In this document: piece by piece, positions 17,189-28,836 of the stretch
How the letters are laid out: every line of letters starts with the position of its first letter
Position numbering within the stretch: position 1 is the first letter of the stretch
NCBI RefSeq assembly: GCF_017356265.1
Contig: NZ_JAFNAW010000013.1
Location: 1 to 64,000, forward strand
Length of the DNA: 64,000 nucleotides
Direction: 5' to 3'
From: Paracoccus fontiphilus
Lineage (GTDB): Bacteria; Pseudomonadota; Alphaproteobacteria; Rhodobacterales; Rhodobacteraceae
Notes under the pieces: generated by a model
Database searches by the model: none
What the model was told of the DNA's origin: nothing
What the model saw: only the letters and a program-made list of their open reading frames with translations
Made by a program: the position numbers and the translations under genes

Positions 17189-18169
17189 ATGAAAATTGAC
17201 CCTTTTCTGCTGTTGATGATTGCCGCGGTCGTTCTGGCTACTTTTGCTCCGGCTACGAATGCGGCGGCCGTTTCTGTTGACGGCTTGGGAACAGCAGCCG
17301 TTGCCATGCTGTTCTTTCTCCATGGGGCCGCCTTGTCGCCCCGCACCATCCTGGACGGCTTGAAGCAGTGGAAGCTGCACCTGTTCATTCTGGCAACGAC
17401 GTTCGTCGTCTTTCCTACAATTGTCCTGCCTTTGCGGCTGTTGCCGGATCTGGTCCTGCCGGCAGACCTTGCCTTGGGCTTCATCTATCTGGGCGTGCTG
17501 CCTTCGGCGGTTTCGTCCTCGATCGCCTATACGGCGATGGCAAAGGGCAACGTGCCAGCGGCAGTGTGCAATTCGGCGGGATCGAATGTGTTTGGCCTGC
17601 TGCTGACACCCCTGCTGATGAGCATGCTGATCGGACCGGCAGCAAGTGGGACGATGGATCTGGGCCAGACCCTGCATGATGTGTGCCTGCAGCTGCTGCT
17701 GCCTTTCGGATTGGGCCAGCTTGCCCACAGCTTGATCGGTCCTGTCCTGCAGCGCAACGGCAGATGGCTTTCGAACTATGACCAGTGGGTGATCGTGCTG
17801 ATCATCTATTCGGCCTTTTCGCAGTCGGTCACTGCGGGACTGTGGCAGGTTCTGCCGATCAGCGGCCTGCTGCTGACGGGCGGGCTGTGTCTTCTGATCC
17901 TGCTTGTCGTGATCGGCTTTACCACCAGGGGCGCACGCTATCTAGGCCTGTCCCGTGCAGACGAGATTGCAGCGGTTTTCTGCGGCTCGAAGAAAAGCCT
18001 GGCCTCGGGGCTGCCGCTGGCGCAGGTGTTGTTTGCGGGCGCCCCCGGCTTCGGCATGATCGTCCTTCCAATCATGCTCTATAACCAGATCCAGATCATG
18101 GTGGGTGCGGTTCTGGCGCGGCGATATGCAGACCGCATCGCCTCGTCTCCGCTGGATCAGGCGGCCTGA
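17189..18169 (+). CDS. Bile acid:sodium symporter family (YfeH-type) transporter
   Basis: A 326-residue membrane protein with about ten hydrophobic segments. It is of the BASS superfamily, YfeH/DUF4137 branch: an early GTAAVAMLFFLHGAALSPRT, the helix-break motif GVLPSAVSSSIAYTAMAKGN, and near the end FCGSKKSLASGLPLAQVLF followed by LPIMLYNQIQIM. These carry organic anions with sodium; the substrate here is unknown. The ATG at 17189 gives the usual start (MKIDPFLLLM). Together with the M20 hydrolase 113 bases downstream it could form an uptake-and-cleave pair. Confidence 0.8.
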   Translation: MKIDPFLLLMIAAVVLATFAPATNAAAVSVDGLGTAAVAMLFFLHGAALSPRTILDGLKQWKLHLFILATTFVVFPTIVLPLRLLPDLVLPADLALGFIYLGVLPSAVSSSIAYTAMAKGNVPAAVCNSAGSNVFGLLLTPLLMSMLIGPAASGTMDLGQTLHDVCLQLLLPFGLGQLAHSLIGPVLQRNGRWLSNYDQWVIVLIIYSAFSQSVTAGLWQVLPISGLLLTGGLCLLILLVVIGFTTRGARYLGLSRADEIAAVFCGSKKSLASGLPLAQVLFAGAPGFGMIVLPIMLYNQIQIMVGAVLARRYADRIASSPLDQAA

Positions 18170-18281
18170 TCCAACATGGACACCAAAATGCCGTGTTGCT
18201 TGTGTCCTTGAGGTCGTGACCCAGGTAAGTGGACAGCATGCAAGTGATCGTGCTTCATGCCGGACGTGTGGAGGCGTCCTG

Positions 18282-19526
18282 ATGACCAGAACTGCGGATT
18301 TCCCATTGCTCTCGAGTACCGACGTTGCAGAACTGATCGAATGGCGGCGCAACCTGCACAGCCATCCCGAGCTTTCGGGACAAGAGAAGCGCACGGCCGC
18401 ATCGGTTGCAGAGTTCCTGGCGAAAACCGGGCCGGACCGCATCATCACGGGCATCGGGGGGCATGGCGTCGCCGTGATCTATGACAGCGGCACGCCCGGA
18501 CCGCGGGTGCTGCTGCGTTGCGAACTGGACGGCCTGCCGATCGAGGATCTGGCTGATGTGCCCCACCGATCCACCTCGCCGGGCAAGGGGCATCAGTGTG
18601 GGCATGACGGCCACATGGCCATTCTTGCCGGAATGGCCCGTATCTTGGGACAACGGCGCCCCGCCTCTGGTGCGGTGGTCCTGATGTTCCAACCCGCCGA
18701 GGAGGACGGCTCGGGCGCGCTTGCGGTGATGAACGACCCGGCCTTTGACGCCCTGGCAACGGATTACGCCTTCGCGATCCACAACATGCCGGGCATTCCC
18801 TTCGGTCAGGTGTTGATCAAGGACGGTCCGGTCTGCTGCGCCTCGCGCGGGATGACGCTGCGCCTCACGGGCAGGACCGCTCACGCCTCTCAGCCGGAAG
18901 CGGGGCTCTCGCCAATGGCGGCGATCTCTCGCATCATGCCGGGGTTGACCGCACTGGGCAGCCCGGCCGGCACCCCCACCGGCCATCCTGGTTTTTCGCT
19001 GGTGACGGTGACCCATGCACAGATGGGTGCGCCCGCCTTCGGTGTTTCCCCCGGCGCCGCCACGCTGTTTGCCACCTTGAGGACGCTGACCGACGCCGCG
19101 ATGTCCAGCCTGGTTGAACGGGCCGAGGCCTTGGCCCGGGACGTCGCACATCGGGAAGGGCTGGATCTGGAGATCGGCTACGCCGACGTCTTCGCCACCA
19201 CCGAAAACGATCCGGACGCCACCGCCCTTGTCCGCAAGGCAATGGATGAAGCAGCAGTCTCGTGCAGCACGGGACTGCTGCCCATGCGGGCATCCGAGGA
19301 TTTCGGCCAGTTTGGTCGCAGCGCCAAGGCGGCGATCATGCTGCTTGGCGCAGGTGAGAACAGGCCGGCCCTTCACAATCCGAACTACGATTTCCCCGAC
19401 GAACTGATCCCCATAGGAGTGAAGATCTACGCTGCCATCCTGAAACAGCTGATCGGGCCGGAACGGGCTGCCCCCCTAGCCGTCTGGCATGAGGCTGCGT
19501 TCCCCATCCCGTCGGATGCGCTCTGA
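18282..19526 (+). CDS. M20 family amidohydrolase (hippurate hydrolase/carboxypeptidase-like)
   Basis: A 414-residue M20D metallopeptidase-type hydrolase. Metal ligands are visible: HQCGHDGHMAILAGMA about residue 105, FQPAEEDGSGALAVM about residue 140, HNMPGIPFGQ about residue 170 and a C-terminal His in ENRPALHNPNYDF. The dimerisation domain begins near GMTLRLTGRTAHASQPEAG. Such enzymes cleave N-acyl or N-carbamoyl amino acids and similar amides in the cytoplasm. GGAGG stands before the ATG at 18282, so the longer frame from 18105 is rejected. Its last 51 bases overlap the convergent LysR gene. Confidence 0.85.
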   Translation: MTRTADFPLLSSTDVAELIEWRRNLHSHPELSGQEKRTAASVAEFLAKTGPDRIITGIGGHGVAVIYDSGTPGPRVLLRCELDGLPIEDLADVPHRSTSPGKGHQCGHDGHMAILAGMARILGQRRPASGAVVLMFQPAEEDGSGALAVMNDPAFDALATDYAFAIHNMPGIPFGQVLIKDGPVCCASRGMTLRLTGRTAHASQPEAGLSPMAAISRIMPGLTALGSPAGTPTGHPGFSLVTVTHAQMGAPAFGVSPGAATLFATLRTLTDAAMSSLVERAEALARDVAHREGLDLEIGYADVFATTENDPDATALVRKAMDEAAVSCSTGLLPMRASEDFGQFGRSAKAAIMLLGAGENRPALHNPNYDFPDELIPIGVKIYAAILKQLIGPERAAPLAVWHEAAFPIPSDAL

Positions 19527-20432
19527 GATGGCCGGCGCGCGGGCCTGTTCCTGCCTGATCCAGGACAGGAACGCCTCGCGTGCCTTGCGCCGCCCCGCGT
19601 CGCGCGGGGTAAGGCTGGACTGAATCAGGTAATAGTCATACTCCTCCAGAACCGACATGTCCGACAACTGCACCAGGCGTCCTTCGGCTAGGTCCGGCCC
19701 GATCATCGCCAGCGAGCACAGCGCCACCCCCTGCCCGGCCAGGGCTGCGGCGCGCAGCAGGTTGAAATCCTCGAAGATTGCCCCAGGCAGCCGGTCGGGA
19801 ACATCCGACCCCGCACGCCCCAGCCAAGTTTGCCAGCCCGACAGGTCAGTGTCGTGCAACAGCCCCGTTCGCAGCAGCCACGGGGCTGAAAGTTCGACCG
19901 AAGCCGTGCCGACAAGGACGGGGCTGGCGACCGGAACGCTGCGCCCGGACAGAAACGGTTCGGTCAAGGTGCCCTCCGATAGAGGAGGCGCGTCGGCGAA
20001 GATGAACGCCACGTCGGTTGTTGCGACGTCGATCTCGTGGCCGTGGTGGGCATAGATCACCCGCAGTTGGATCTCTGGGTGCAAGGCCCGGAAGCGCGGC
20101 AGGCGGGGAATCAGCCAGCAGACCGCCACGGACGGAATGGCCGCCACCACCACCGCTCCATCATAGGATGAAGGCCGCGCGCGGCGGCAGGCGCCGTCTA
20201 TGCCGTCGAATGCTGTCGTCAGGTCGCGCGCCAGGGCGGCACCCCGCGGCAAAAGCCTCGGAGCCCGCCCGTTACGATCGAACAAGGACACGCCCAGCCA
20301 GTCTTCCAGGTGCTTGATCTGGTGGCTGACCGCGGATTGCGTGACGCACAGGCTTTCGGCCGCCGCCCGAAAGCTGCCAGTGCGGGCGACCGCCTCGAAG
20401 ACGCGTAGGGCATTCAGGGGTGGCTGGGACAT
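19476..20432 (-). CDS. LysR family transcriptional regulator (GcvA-like)
   Basis: A 318-residue LysR-type regulator of the GcvA branch, recognisable from PPLNALRVFEAVARTGSFRA and CVTQSAVSHQIKHLEDWLG. The effector domain follows from about residue 90. It diverges from the creatinase gene across about 105 bases containing an AT-rich stretch (CTAATATATCCTTTATAATTG), so it probably controls creatinase. Its 3' end overlaps the M20 hydrolase by 51 bases tail to tail. Confidence 0.88.
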   Translation of the reverse strand: MSQPPLNALRVFEAVARTGSFRAAAESLCVTQSAVSHQIKHLEDWLGVSLFDRNGRAPRLLPRGAALARDLTTAFDGIDGACRRARPSSYDGAVVVAAIPSVAVCWLIPRLPRFRALHPEIQLRVIYAHHGHEIDVATTDVAFIFADAPPLSEGTLTEPFLSGRSVPVASPVLVGTASVELSAPWLLRTGLLHDTDLSGWQTWLGRAGSDVPDRLPGAIFEDFNLLRAAALAGQGVALCSLAMIGPDLAEGRLVQLSDMSVLEEYDYYLIQSSLTPRDAGRRKAREAFLSWIRQEQARAPAISERIRRDGERSLMPDG

Positions 20433-20537
20433 CGGTCGCCTTACATGAGAAAACCTAATATATCCTTTATAATTGCTCTTTTGACCGCCGGAAACCCTGC
20501 GTGCATGTTTCAGGAAATATCATATCAGGAGGAATCG

Positions 20538-21776
20538 ATGACTGAGCGCGAACGACTTCAGGACTTCGTCAACAACGGCGACAAGGCCAAGGGCACCTTC
20601 TCGGACGCCGAAATGCAGCGGCGGCTAGCTGCGATCCGCAAGCACATGGCCGACACCAATGTCGATGCGGCGCTGTTCACGTCCTATCACAACATCAACT
20701 ATTATGCCGACTTCATGTATTGCCAGTTCGGCCGACGCTATGGCTTCTTTGTCGACCAGGACCACGCCACCTCGATCAGCGCCGGCATCGATGGCGGCCA
20801 GCCGTGGCGCCGGACCTTCGGCGGGCGCAACCTGACCTATACGGACTGGCAGAAGGACAACTACTTCCACGCCATCCGCCAGATCATCGGCAAGGCGCGT
20901 CGCATCGGGATCGAGTTCGACCATGTCAGCATCGACCTGCTGGCCCTGCTGAAGTCCGAGTTCCCTGCCGTCGAGTTCGTGGACATCGCCGCCCCCGCCA
21001 TGCGCCTGCGCATGATCAAGTCGGCCGAGGAGATCGCCCATATCACCGAGATGGCCCGCATCGCCGATGTCGGCGGCGCGGCCTGCGTGGAGGCCACCGC
21101 CGTGGGCGTGCCCGAGCACGAGGTGGCGCTGCACTCCACCGCCACGATGGTGCGCGAGATCGCCCGGACCTGGCCCGAGGCCGAACTGCTGGACACCTGG
21201 ACCTGGTTCCAGTCCGGCATCAACACCGACGGCGCCCACAACCCCGTCACCTCGCGCAGGATCCAGCGCGGCGACATCCTGTCGCTGAACTGCTTCCCGA
21301 TGGTCGCGGGCTATTACGTCGCCCTTGAACGCACCCTGTTCGCCGAGGAAGCCAGCGACGAACACATCCGCCTGTGGCAGTTCAACTGCGATGTGCATGA
21401 CCGCGGCAAGGAACTGCTGGTGCCCGGCGCGAAATGTTCGGACATCGCCGCCGAACTGAACGAGATGTATGCCGCCGCCGACCTGCTGCAATACCGCAGC
21501 TTCGGCTACGGCCACAGCTTCGGCGTCCTGTCGCATTACTATGGCCGCGAGGCTGGCCTGGAACTGCGGGAGGATTGCGACACGGTGCTGGAGCCGGGCA
21601 TGGTCGTCAGCATGGAGCCGATGATCACCATCCCCGAGGGCCAGCCCGGTGCCGGCGGCTATCGCGAACACGACATCCTGGTGATCGAGGACAGCGGCAA
21701 CCGCAACATCACCGGCTTCCCCTACGGGCCGGAACACCTGATCGTCAAGAACACGGGCAAGGCTAAGGCGGCCTGA
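20538..21776 (+). CDS. Creatinase (creatine amidinohydrolase)
   Basis: A 412-residue M24-fold enzyme matching creatinase in length and signature. The N-terminal domain carries FTSYHNINYYADFMYCQFGR. The pita-bread catalytic domain carries GINTDGAHNPVTSRRI with the catalytic His (His232 region of the Pseudomonas enzyme), then YRSFGYGHSFGVLSHYYGRE and VVSMEPMITIPEGQPGAGGY. It hydrolyses creatine to sarcosine and urea in the cytoplasm. AGGAGG precedes ATG 20538. It is followed by a hairpin terminator and an MHS-type transporter gene. The LysR gene upstream is divergent. Confidence 0.9.
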   Translation: MTERERLQDFVNNGDKAKGTFSDAEMQRRLAAIRKHMADTNVDAALFTSYHNINYYADFMYCQFGRRYGFFVDQDHATSISAGIDGGQPWRRTFGGRNLTYTDWQKDNYFHAIRQIIGKARRIGIEFDHVSIDLLALLKSEFPAVEFVDIAAPAMRLRMIKSAEEIAHITEMARIADVGGAACVEATAVGVPEHEVALHSTATMVREIARTWPEAELLDTWTWFQSGINTDGAHNPVTSRRIQRGDILSLNCFPMVAGYYVALERTLFAEEASDEHIRLWQFNCDVHDRGKELLVPGAKCSDIAAELNEMYAAADLLQYRSFGYGHSFGVLSHYYGREAGLELREDCDTVLEPGMVVSMEPMITIPEGQPGAGGYREHDILVIEDSGNRNITGFPYGPEHLIVKNTGKAKAA

Positions 21777-21783
21777 CAGGAAC

Positions 21784-21820
21784 AAACCGGCGGGGTGCAA
21801 ATCCCGCCGGTTTCGCTTTT
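21784..21820 (+). terminator. Rho-independent terminator after creatinase
   Basis: A perfect 11-base stem AAACCGGCGGG (21784-21794) and CCCGCCGGTTT (21803-21813) with an 8-base loop, followed by CGCTTTT. It ends 8 bases after the creatinase stop, so the transporter downstream probably has its own promoter or relies on read-through. Confidence 0.85.
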
Positions 21821-21908
21821 GGCGACATGCGAAAGCCGTCCGGCGGACCGGGAGGGTCAGGCCGGCAACGATGACACATGCCATCATCGGTCCACATGGG
21901 AGGAAACC

Positions 21909-23237
21909 ATGACCGCCATGACCATCCCCGCCGCGGCGGGTCCGGACACCCTGGCAGATGACGGGGCCACGCCCGCCGTCCTGCGCAGGGTCCTGACCGC
22001 CAGCTTCATCGGCAATTTCGTCGAATGGTTCGACTACGCGTCCTACGGCTATTTCGCTACCGTGATCGCGGTGGTGTTCTTCCCCGAGATTGCTCCGTCC
22101 GCCGCGCTTCTGGCGACCTTTGCGGTCTTCGCGATTTCCTTCATCATCCGTCCGATCGGAGGGATCGTCTGGGGCAGCATCGGCGATCGCATCGGTCGGA
22201 AAACTGCCTTGTCCTGGTCCATCCTGATCATGTCGGGCGCAACGACCCTGATCGCGTTTCTTCCCGGCTATGCGCAGATTGGGTTCGCCGCGCCGATCCT
22301 GCTGCTGGTCCTGCGCATGGTGCAGGGCTTTTCCGCATCCGGTGAATATGCGGGGGCGGCATCATTCCTGGCCGAATACGCCCCGCCCGAAAAGCGCGGC
22401 TTCTACACCAGCATGGTCCCTGCCAGCACCGCCGCAGGCCTGCTGGCGGGATCGCTGATCTCGGCCCTGCTGTTTTCGCTGCTGGATACCGCGCAACTGC
22501 AAAGTTGGGGCTGGCGCCTGCCGCTGCTTCTGGCGTTCCCGATGGGTCTTGTGGGTCTTTATATCCGCCTGAAGCTGGAGGACACGCCCAAGTTCCGCGA
22601 ACTGGAATCGCAACACCACGTCGAGGCGACCCCGACACGGGAACTATTCACCACCTATCGCAAGCCGGTCATCCGCGCCTTCGGCGTGACCTGCCTCAAC
22701 GCCGTCGGCTTCTACCTGATCCTCAGCTATATGCCGACCTATCTGATCACTGAAATGGGAATGAATGAGTCCGCCTCGTTCCTGGCCAACAGCATCGCGC
22801 TGTTCGCCTATATCTTCCTGATCTTCCTGATGGGCACGCTTTCTGACCGCTTCGGGCGCAAGACGGCACTGATTACTGCTTCGGTCCTGTTCATGGTCCT
22901 GACGGTGCCGCTGTTCGGCATGCTTGACGGCGCGACCTTCTGGATGATCGTGCTGATCCAGGTGATCTTCGGCGCCCTGCTGACCGTGAACGACGGCACC
23001 CTGCCCTGCTTCTTGACCGAGATCTTCCCGACGCGCGTGCGTTACTCCGGCTTTGCCTTCAGCTTCAACACAGCCAACGCCCTGTTCGGCGGCACCGCGC
23101 CTTTTATCGCCACCTGGCTGATTTCGGTCACAGGCAGCAAAGCCGCACCCGCCTGGTTCCTGGTAGCGGCGGCGGTTGTCGGCTTGATCGCCATGCTGTC
23201 CTGCCGTGAAACCGCTGGCAGACCATTGGAAGACTGA
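21909..23237 (+). CDS. MFS transporter, metabolite:H+ symporter (MHS) family
   Basis: A 442-residue twelve-helix MFS permease of the MHS (ProP/KgtP/ShiA) group. Signatures: SFIGNFVEWFDYASYGYF in the first helix, GSIGDRIGRKTALSWSI in loop 2-3, MVQGFSASGEYAGAASFLAE in helix 4-5 and GTLSDRFGRKTAL in loop 8-9. GGGAGG precedes the ATG at 21909. Its position after creatinase makes creatine, sarcosine or another zwitterion the likely proton-coupled substrate; this is inference. Confidence 0.87.
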   Translation: MTAMTIPAAAGPDTLADDGATPAVLRRVLTASFIGNFVEWFDYASYGYFATVIAVVFFPEIAPSAALLATFAVFAISFIIRPIGGIVWGSIGDRIGRKTALSWSILIMSGATTLIAFLPGYAQIGFAAPILLLVLRMVQGFSASGEYAGAASFLAEYAPPEKRGFYTSMVPASTAAGLLAGSLISALLFSLLDTAQLQSWGWRLPLLLAFPMGLVGLYIRLKLEDTPKFRELESQHHVEATPTRELFTTYRKPVIRAFGVTCLNAVGFYLILSYMPTYLITEMGMNESASFLANSIALFAYIFLIFLMGTLSDRFGRKTALITASVLFMVLTVPLFGMLDGATFWMIVLIQVIFGALLTVNDGTLPCFLTEIFPTRVRYSGFAFSFNTANALFGGTAPFIATWLISVTGSKAAPAWFLVAAAVVGLIAMLSCRETAGRPLED

Positions 23238-23258
23238 GCCGACCCTTATTCCACGCAT

Positions 23259-23284
23259 AAGGCGGCCCCAAGGCCGCCTTTTTT
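23259..23284. terminator. Bidirectional terminator between MHS transporter and gdhA
   Basis: A perfect 9-base stem AAGGCGGCC/GGCCGCCTT (23259-23267, 23272-23280) with a 4-base loop, followed by TTTT. The left arm begins with AA after a T-poor flank, so it works best for the plus-strand transporter, but it also lies just past the end of gdhA on the other strand. Confidence 0.85.
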
Positions 23285-23302
23285 GTCTGCTGCGCCGTAG
23301 TG

Positions 23303-26292
<2,990 letters not shown>

Positions 26293-26389
26293 GGCATTTC
26301 CCTCGGTTGCCCTTGAGTAAGGCAAAGCGTCTGGCGGGGTTATCCAGAACTTGCCCATGCTGAATATTCGGGCAGTTTAAAATCGCGTG

Positions 26390-27064
26390 CTACAAAGACA
26401 GTGTCTGGAACGCGGTCCCGATTTCCTCCAGATGCCGGGTCATCGCATCAAAGGCAACGGTGTCGTGACCGGCTGCGATTGCGTCCACGATCCGCTGGTG
26501 CTGATCGCTGTGAGCGGTCTGGAACGTTGCCGCCGCAAGCCGGCGATAGCTGCGATCCCAACCCCGCTGCCATGGGGCATGGCGACGCGCGTCCGTCAGC
26601 CAGGCCATCACCCCGACCACGGCAGGATTGCGCGTCATGCGCGCGATCGCATGGTGAAAGTCGCTGTCCACCCGTTCGCAATCGGCGATGCGCTGCGCGC
26701 GGCGGCCGGCCTGAACCAGCCGGTGCAGATCGGCGATGTCCGTGGCATCCGCGCGCCTGGCGGCCTCGGCGGCTATGAGGGGTTCCACAAGCAGGCGGGC
26801 GCGGATCAGATCGGCAGGCGAAGCATCGGCGGGAAGCATTGCGCCCCGCGCCGCCCGGCCGCGCGGCGCCGGTCCGGCAAAGGTGCCTTGCCCGACATGG
26901 CGCCAGATCAGCCCGTCGCGTTGCAGCGCCGCAAGGCCTGCTCGCAGGGTCTGCCTGCTGCACCCAAGATCGCGGGCCAGGTCGCGTTCGGCGGGCAGGC
27001 GGTCGCCGGGCAACAGCGCGCCGACCATGTCGTCAAGGGCCGCCCTGATCTCTGCCTGACGCAT
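26390..27064 (-). CDS. GntR family (FadR/FCD subfamily) transcriptional regulator
   Basis: A 224-residue regulator. It has a winged helix with LPAERDLARDLGCSRQTLRAGLAALQRDG about residues 20-50. An FCD effector domain follows, with metal-binding-type residues in DSDFHHAIARMTRN and HQRIVDAIAAGHD. GGAAGGAACGG precedes ATG 27064. It is the first gene of the minus-strand run to BMP, AmiS and gdhA and diverges from a truncated TSUP gene, so it likely represses that run. The ligand is unknown. Confidence 0.82.
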   Translation of the reverse strand: MRQAEIRAALDDMVGALLPGDRLPAERDLARDLGCSRQTLRAGLAALQRDGLIWRHVGQGTFAGPAPRGRAARGAMLPADASPADLIRARLLVEPLIAAEAARRADATDIADLHRLVQAGRRAQRIADCERVDSDFHHAIARMTRNPAVVGVMAWLTDARRHAPWQRGWDRSYRRLAAATFQTAHSDQHQRIVDAIAAGHDTVAFDAMTRHLEEIGTAFQTLSL

Positions 27065-27145
27065 CCGTTCCTTCCGGGTGCAGACCAATTTGTGGACCAA
27101 TGCCCGCTTGTGCCATGCGCCGCCCATCATGGAAAGGGGCGCATC

Positions 27146-27643
27146 ATGGTTGAACTGTTGCTGCTGATCGTGACGCCGGGCGACACGTTTCTGGCCATAG
27201 TGCCCTGGCTCCTGCTGGCGTCCACCGTGCTGTTCGCGGCCGGTCCCGCCCTCATGGCGGCGATCCGCAAGCGCGGGGTCGGGGCCGCCGGGCAGGGACT
27301 GTCGGCGACCGTGATCCTAGCCGTGTCGATCTATGGCGGCTATTTCAACGGCGGTCTGGGGATCATGCTGCTGGCCGCCTTCAGGCTGATCGGATATACC
27401 AACCTGCACAGCATGAACGGGTTGAAGAATGTGCTATCGGCGCTGCTGTCGCTGGTGTCGTCCGCAGCCTTCGTTGTGGCGGGGCTGATCGCTTGGCAGC
27501 AGGCGGCGGTTCTGGCGACCAGTGCTGCGGCCGGCGGCTATGCCGGGGCGCGGATCAGCCGCCGGATCAGCCGGATCGACCTGCTGCGCCTGTTCATCAC
27601 CGTTATCTGCGCCGCCATAACGATGGCCTTCTTCCTACGCTGA
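27146..27643 (+). CDS. TauE/SafE (TSUP) family permease, apparently N-terminally truncated
   Basis: 165 residues covering only the second half of a TSUP (DUF81) permease: LAIVPWLLLASTVLFAAGPA, the glycine-rich AVSIYGGYFNGGLGIMLLAA, HSMNGLKNVLSALLSLVSS and a last helix. Complete members have about 250 residues and a first repeat with a matching GxxxGxGGG motif, absent here. Upstream lies the divergent GntR gene, so the 5' part was probably deleted. It may be non-functional or act as a half-size homodimer. The long frame reaching into 26387 is not real. Confidence 0.6.
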   Translation: MVELLLLIVTPGDTFLAIVPWLLLASTVLFAAGPALMAAIRKRGVGAAGQGLSATVILAVSIYGGYFNGGLGIMLLAAFRLIGYTNLHSMNGLKNVLSALLSLVSSAAFVVAGLIAWQQAAVLATSAAAGGYAGARISRRISRIDLLRLFITVICAAITMAFFLR

Positions 27644-28030
27644 CGCCGCACGGCGGCACCGCCTGCAACTGTCCGAAAAGACGACTTGCCGGTCGCTCAA
27701 GGCCGTCGTTCCCTTGCGGGGATTGATGGATGCACGGGCCACTCTGCCGGGCAGGACGAAAAGTCAGCGATGGCTTGTATCCATTGTGCGGCATGACGAT
27801 ATGCGTCCTGGATCCTGCGGGGACCGGCCCGTCATCCGTTCCGGAAAACAGGAGGGCGGATGCGGGCAGAGCCGGCGCTTGATCCAGCGGCCCGACGCGC
27901 GATAGGATCGCTTCATTGCGCCGACCGCTTCAGCCGCCGTCACGCTGGCATTGTAACAAAGCAGACCATCCCCAGTCAGCAGGTTTTCACGGGCAACGTA
28001 AACCCAGCCAGGCAGCAAGGTTGATACGCG
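27644..28030. other. Intergenic, no gene seen
   Basis: 387 bases between the TSUP fragment and the LuxR-type gene. Short frames on both strands have no family features and no ribosome-binding sites. It presumably holds the promoter of the LuxR-type gene; no clear operator was seen. Confidence 0.5.
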
Positions 28031-28822
28031 ATGGAGAACTTTCTTTCCCACCCTCCTTCCCGCAAGCTTCTCAAAAAGACCTTCCTGGATGGTTTCCGGC
28101 GGGACCGACGGCCTTCGGAAATGAATTGCGTTGCGCACATGATCCTGGACATGGAGGATCCGGCCGCCGTCACGGCCGTCGCGCTGGATTACCTGATTGA
28201 CACCATCCAGGTCTGCAGGGCGGATTTCGGCTTCGCCGCGCCCTCGGACGAGACATACACTCCCCTGCTGGTCAACTACAATCAGTCCACCGATCCGCCC
28301 CGGTGCAATGACGCCCGGTATTCCAACAGGGCTGCCGTGTTCCGCAAGGCCTGGAGCTGCAGGAAACCCGTCACCTGTGATGCGGTCGATCTTGATCCGA
28401 AACTTCGCGACGTGAGGGAGGAGTTCACCTCGATCGAAAGCAAGTCGATCCTGTTCCAGCAACTGGACTTCCTGGGCCGGCCCGTCGGCATGATGTGCCT
28501 GGATTTCACGACCCACCCTCATGTCTGGTCGGCATCCGAACAGGAAAAGACATTCTTGTTCGCGAAGGACTTCTTCGGACCGATCGTGATGCTCAGCAAG
28601 CATTGGAGCGATCGGTCCCGGTCGCTGGCCGATATGCGGCGGCCGAGCGATTCGGAACTGGACGTCATCCGCCTTGTGGCGGACGGCCTTGACTATCACG
28701 AGATCGCCGAGGCCTTGGGCAAGTCGCCCAGGACGGTCGAGAACCAGTTGCGCAATGCCCGGTTGTCGCTTCAGGCGGCCAACCGGGCGGAACTGATCAG
28801 GAAGTGCGAAGTCTGGCTTTGA
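28031..28822 (+). CDS. GAF-LuxR type transcriptional regulator
   Basis: A 263-residue regulator. Residues about 35-190 look like a GAF-type sensory domain (LDYLIDTIQVCRADFGFAA, GRPVGMMCLDFTTHPHVWSA). Residues about 200-262 are a LuxR helix-turn-helix (SELDVIRLVADGLDYHEIAE, then ALGKSPRTVENQLRNARLSL). There is no autoinducer-binding domain, so this is a solo LuxR sensing another ligand or phenolic or redox signal. It is convergent with the unassigned exported protein and cupin genes and may regulate them. The ligand is unknown. Confidence 0.75.
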   Translation: MENFLSHPPSRKLLKKTFLDGFRRDRRPSEMNCVAHMILDMEDPAAVTAVALDYLIDTIQVCRADFGFAAPSDETYTPLLVNYNQSTDPPRCNDARYSNRAAVFRKAWSCRKPVTCDAVDLDPKLRDVREEFTSIESKSILFQQLDFLGRPVGMMCLDFTTHPHVWSASEQEKTFLFAKDFFGPIVMLSKHWSDRSRSLADMRRPSDSELDVIRLVADGLDYHEIAEALGKSPRTVENQLRNARLSLQAANRAELIRKCEVWL

Positions 28823-28836
28823 TGCCGCCTGCCTTT

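Noticed and set aside
26387..27643. 418-codon open frame on the plus strand
   Set aside because: The first 250 codons are the antisense of the GntR regulator. Only the last 165 codons resemble a TSUP permease.
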